A DNA stretch of 20,047 bases from Sinorhizobium arboris LMG 14919 (GTDB lineage: Bacteria > Pseudomonadota > Alphaproteobacteria > Rhizobiales > Rhizobiaceae), in NCBI RefSeq assembly GCF_000427465.1, contig NZ_ATYB01000007.1, forward strand, positions 1-20,047. The letters run 5' to 3'. The position numbers and the translations under genes were made by a program. The notes under the pieces were generated by a model. It searched no databases, had not been told where the DNA came from, and saw nothing but the letters and a program-made list of their open reading frames with translations. Below, one piece after another: positions 19,226 to 20,047 of this stretch (the stretch's first letter is position 1; each line of letters starts with the position of its first letter).

Positions 19226-19260
19226 CCACCCAAGATCGCCGCCTATGCGGTAGGGTGGTC
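19224..19260 (+). terminator. Two-tier hairpin after the small membrane protein gene
   Basis: GACCACCC (19224-19231) pairs with GGGTGGTC (19253-19260), enclosing a second stem CCGC/GCGG. The structure begins in the stop codon of the preceding gene. ATTTC follows, a weak T-run, so termination is plausible. Confidence 0.5.
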
Positions 19261-19313
19261 GAATTTCATTCCCGCAGGCAGAGCAAATGGTAAGCCGCTC
19301 TTAGTTCGAGACA

Positions 19314-19676
19314 TCAATCGATGAACGCGAATGCCAATCCACGAGCGCGAATATAGAAGTTTGAGCGCTGAATCTCTTCCACCGCTATAGCCTCGCTGTC
19401 ATACAGATCAAAAAGATGTTCTTCACCCAATCTAGCATAGCTAATTCCAAGGCCGAGGCTGAAAATCTGGGTTCTGCTTTCAAATAACCGGAACTCCGAC
19501 ACTCCATCGAAAGTGAGTGCGATCTTCTTACGAGCATAATCTTTGAAATCATCGATCGTGCTGATCTCCATCGTTATTTCGTAATTGCCTCCGGGACATA
19601 GCTGCAACAGCATCTTTTCGACCACCGAGTCGGCGAAGTATCCGAAACGCCTGAGAATGTCTTCAGCACTGTTCAC
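19314..19676 (-). CDS. Hypothetical protein, possibly immunity-like (120 aa)
   Basis: The frame is open to ATG 19745, but that stretch is a tRNA-derived fragment. GTG 19676 has GGGAG six bases upstream and gives a natural start (VNSAEDILRRFGYFADSVVE). The sequence then alternates strands and turns (GNYEITMEISTIDDFKDYAR, FDGVSEFRLFESRTQIFSLG) and ends with RSNFYIRARGLAFAFID. Size, acidity and neighbours resemble small immunity proteins, but no family is recognised. Its leader abuts the tRNA fragment, so promoter sequences may come from the integration junction. Confidence 0.6.
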   Translation of the reverse strand: MNSAEDILRRFGYFADSVVEKMLLQLCPGGNYEITMEISTIDDFKDYARKKIALTFDGVSEFRLFESRTQIFSLGLGISYARLGEEHLFDLYDSEAIAVEEIQRSNFYIRARGLAFAFID

Positions 19677-19691
19677 GTATGTCTCCCTCTC

Positions 19692-19748
19692 AGAGCCGCG
19701 TGGCTCATAACCACGAAAGACCGGGTTCGATTCCCGGGCCTGCAACCA
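19692..19748 (+). other. tRNA 3'-part fragment (CAT anticodon), candidate attachment site
   Basis: From left to right the sequence holds AGAGC (end of the D-arm), an anticodon stem CGTGG/CCACG with loop CTCATAA, a variable region AAAGA, a perfect T-arm (CCGGG TTCGATT CCCGG), the acceptor 3' strand GCCTGCA and ACCA. The matching 5' half is absent: bases before 19692 do not pair with the acceptor strand. It is therefore a 57-base fragment, not a gene. 3' ends of tRNA genes are classic integrase targets, so this may be one junction of an island. A related fragment lies at 13425. Confidence 0.7.
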
Positions 19749-19760
19749 ACTTTCTGCGCA

Positions 19761-20047
19761 TCAGGTGCGGTGGGCGAATTCCCATCGGCCGGTGGCATTT
19801 AGTTTCAGTGCCAGCGCATCCCACGCCTGCGCCTCCGTGTTCTCGCACAGTTCTCGAAGGAAATTGTCGAGCGCAACGAGGTCAAACGAAGGCATGATTA
19901 GCACGCCTTATGGAGAGCAGAGGGAGGTTGCGTGTTTCTTCAGGAAGCGGCGCGGTGAGCATACCTCTGCCGCAAAGGCGTCCGCTCCGCATCCGGATCC
20001 TGCATAGAAATCGATGCTGAACTCGAAATCTTCAGGGTCGTCCGGCT
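19761..20047 (-). pseudogene. Imm8-like immunity gene with in-frame stop, N-terminus beyond window
   Basis: From the right edge a minus-strand frame reads PDDPEDFEFSIDFYAGSGCG, then ADAFAAEVCSPRRF, and meets TAA at 19910-19908. In the same frame it continues GVLIMPSFDLVALDNFLREL, CENTEAQAWDALALKLN and ATGRWEFAHRT to TGA 19761. The whole follows the Imm8 layout (P-D-F-F opening, G-x-G-x-DAF...VCSP, then W..LA.KLN..GRWEF). One nonsense codon therefore splits a single gene. The second half could restart at ATG 19895 as a 44-aa peptide, but its ribosome site is weak. Confidence 0.55.

Noticed and set aside
19677..19745. N-terminal extension of the 120-aa gene to ATG 19745
   Set aside because: These codons are the reverse complement of the tRNA fragment. 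GTG 19676 has a proper ribosome site.
19673..19748. Complete tRNA gene
   Set aside because: The bases that would form the 5' acceptor strand do not pair with GCCTGCA, and no D-arm 5' half is present.

Overview
The window looks like accessory DNA of a Rhizobiales bacterium, most likely Rhizobiaceae (Rhizobium, Sinorhizobium/Ensifer or Mesorhizobium type), from a plasmid or an integrated island. Reasons: high GC, families typical of that group (DUF982, DUF3606, DUF2934, DUF892), four GGAAC-N16/17-CGTT-like promoters of the alphaproteobacterial general stress response, one alphaproteobacterial LexA box (GTTC-N7-GTTC), and an IS66 element. There are no rRNA genes, CRISPR arrays or core housekeeping genes. 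Many genes are very small, and several are broken.

Layout. (1) 1-4.9 kb is a stress-type cluster: DUF3606, DUF2934, DUF982, a DUF892/YciF-like ferritin fold protein and an unusual 506-residue membrane protein, then small and partly broken genes. Candidate EcfG (RpoE2-type) promoters precede DUF3606, DUF982 plus DUF892, the membrane protein and a 36-residue peptide. (2) 5.0-8.26 kb is a minus-strand plasmid-type block: a DUF3846-like protein overlapping a 333-residue protein, then 148-, 98-, 29- and 65-residue proteins. A decayed inverted copy of the last one lies at 5404-5524. (3) 8.26-8.95 kb is non-coding and rich in hairpins. (4) 9.0-12.1 kb holds small hypothetical genes, an AT-rich islet with a membrane protein, a stand-alone RNA polymerase alpha-CTD-like protein and a DUF3606 pseudogene. 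(5) 12.1-13.3 kb is an operon of three exported proteins: a Cys/His-rich microprotein, a thermonuclease and a periplasmic protein. (6) 13.4-19.75 kb is bounded by two directly repeated tRNA-derived fragments. It holds an SRAP (YedK/HMCES-like) protein, an overlapping zinc-ribbon operon, a LigD-type ATP-dependent DNA ligase behind a LexA box, a SUKH-like immunity protein and an IS66 element with a truncated transposase. (7) The right end has two small genes, a tRNA 3'-fragment and an Imm8-like gene with an in-frame stop.

How the parts fit. Region 1 fits a general-stress regulon. Regions 5 and 6 bring together nucleic-acid handling functions (nuclease, abasic-site protein, SOS-box ligase). The right end resembles an orphan immunity-gene graveyard. 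The tRNA fragments suggest past site-specific integration; no integrase is present in the window.
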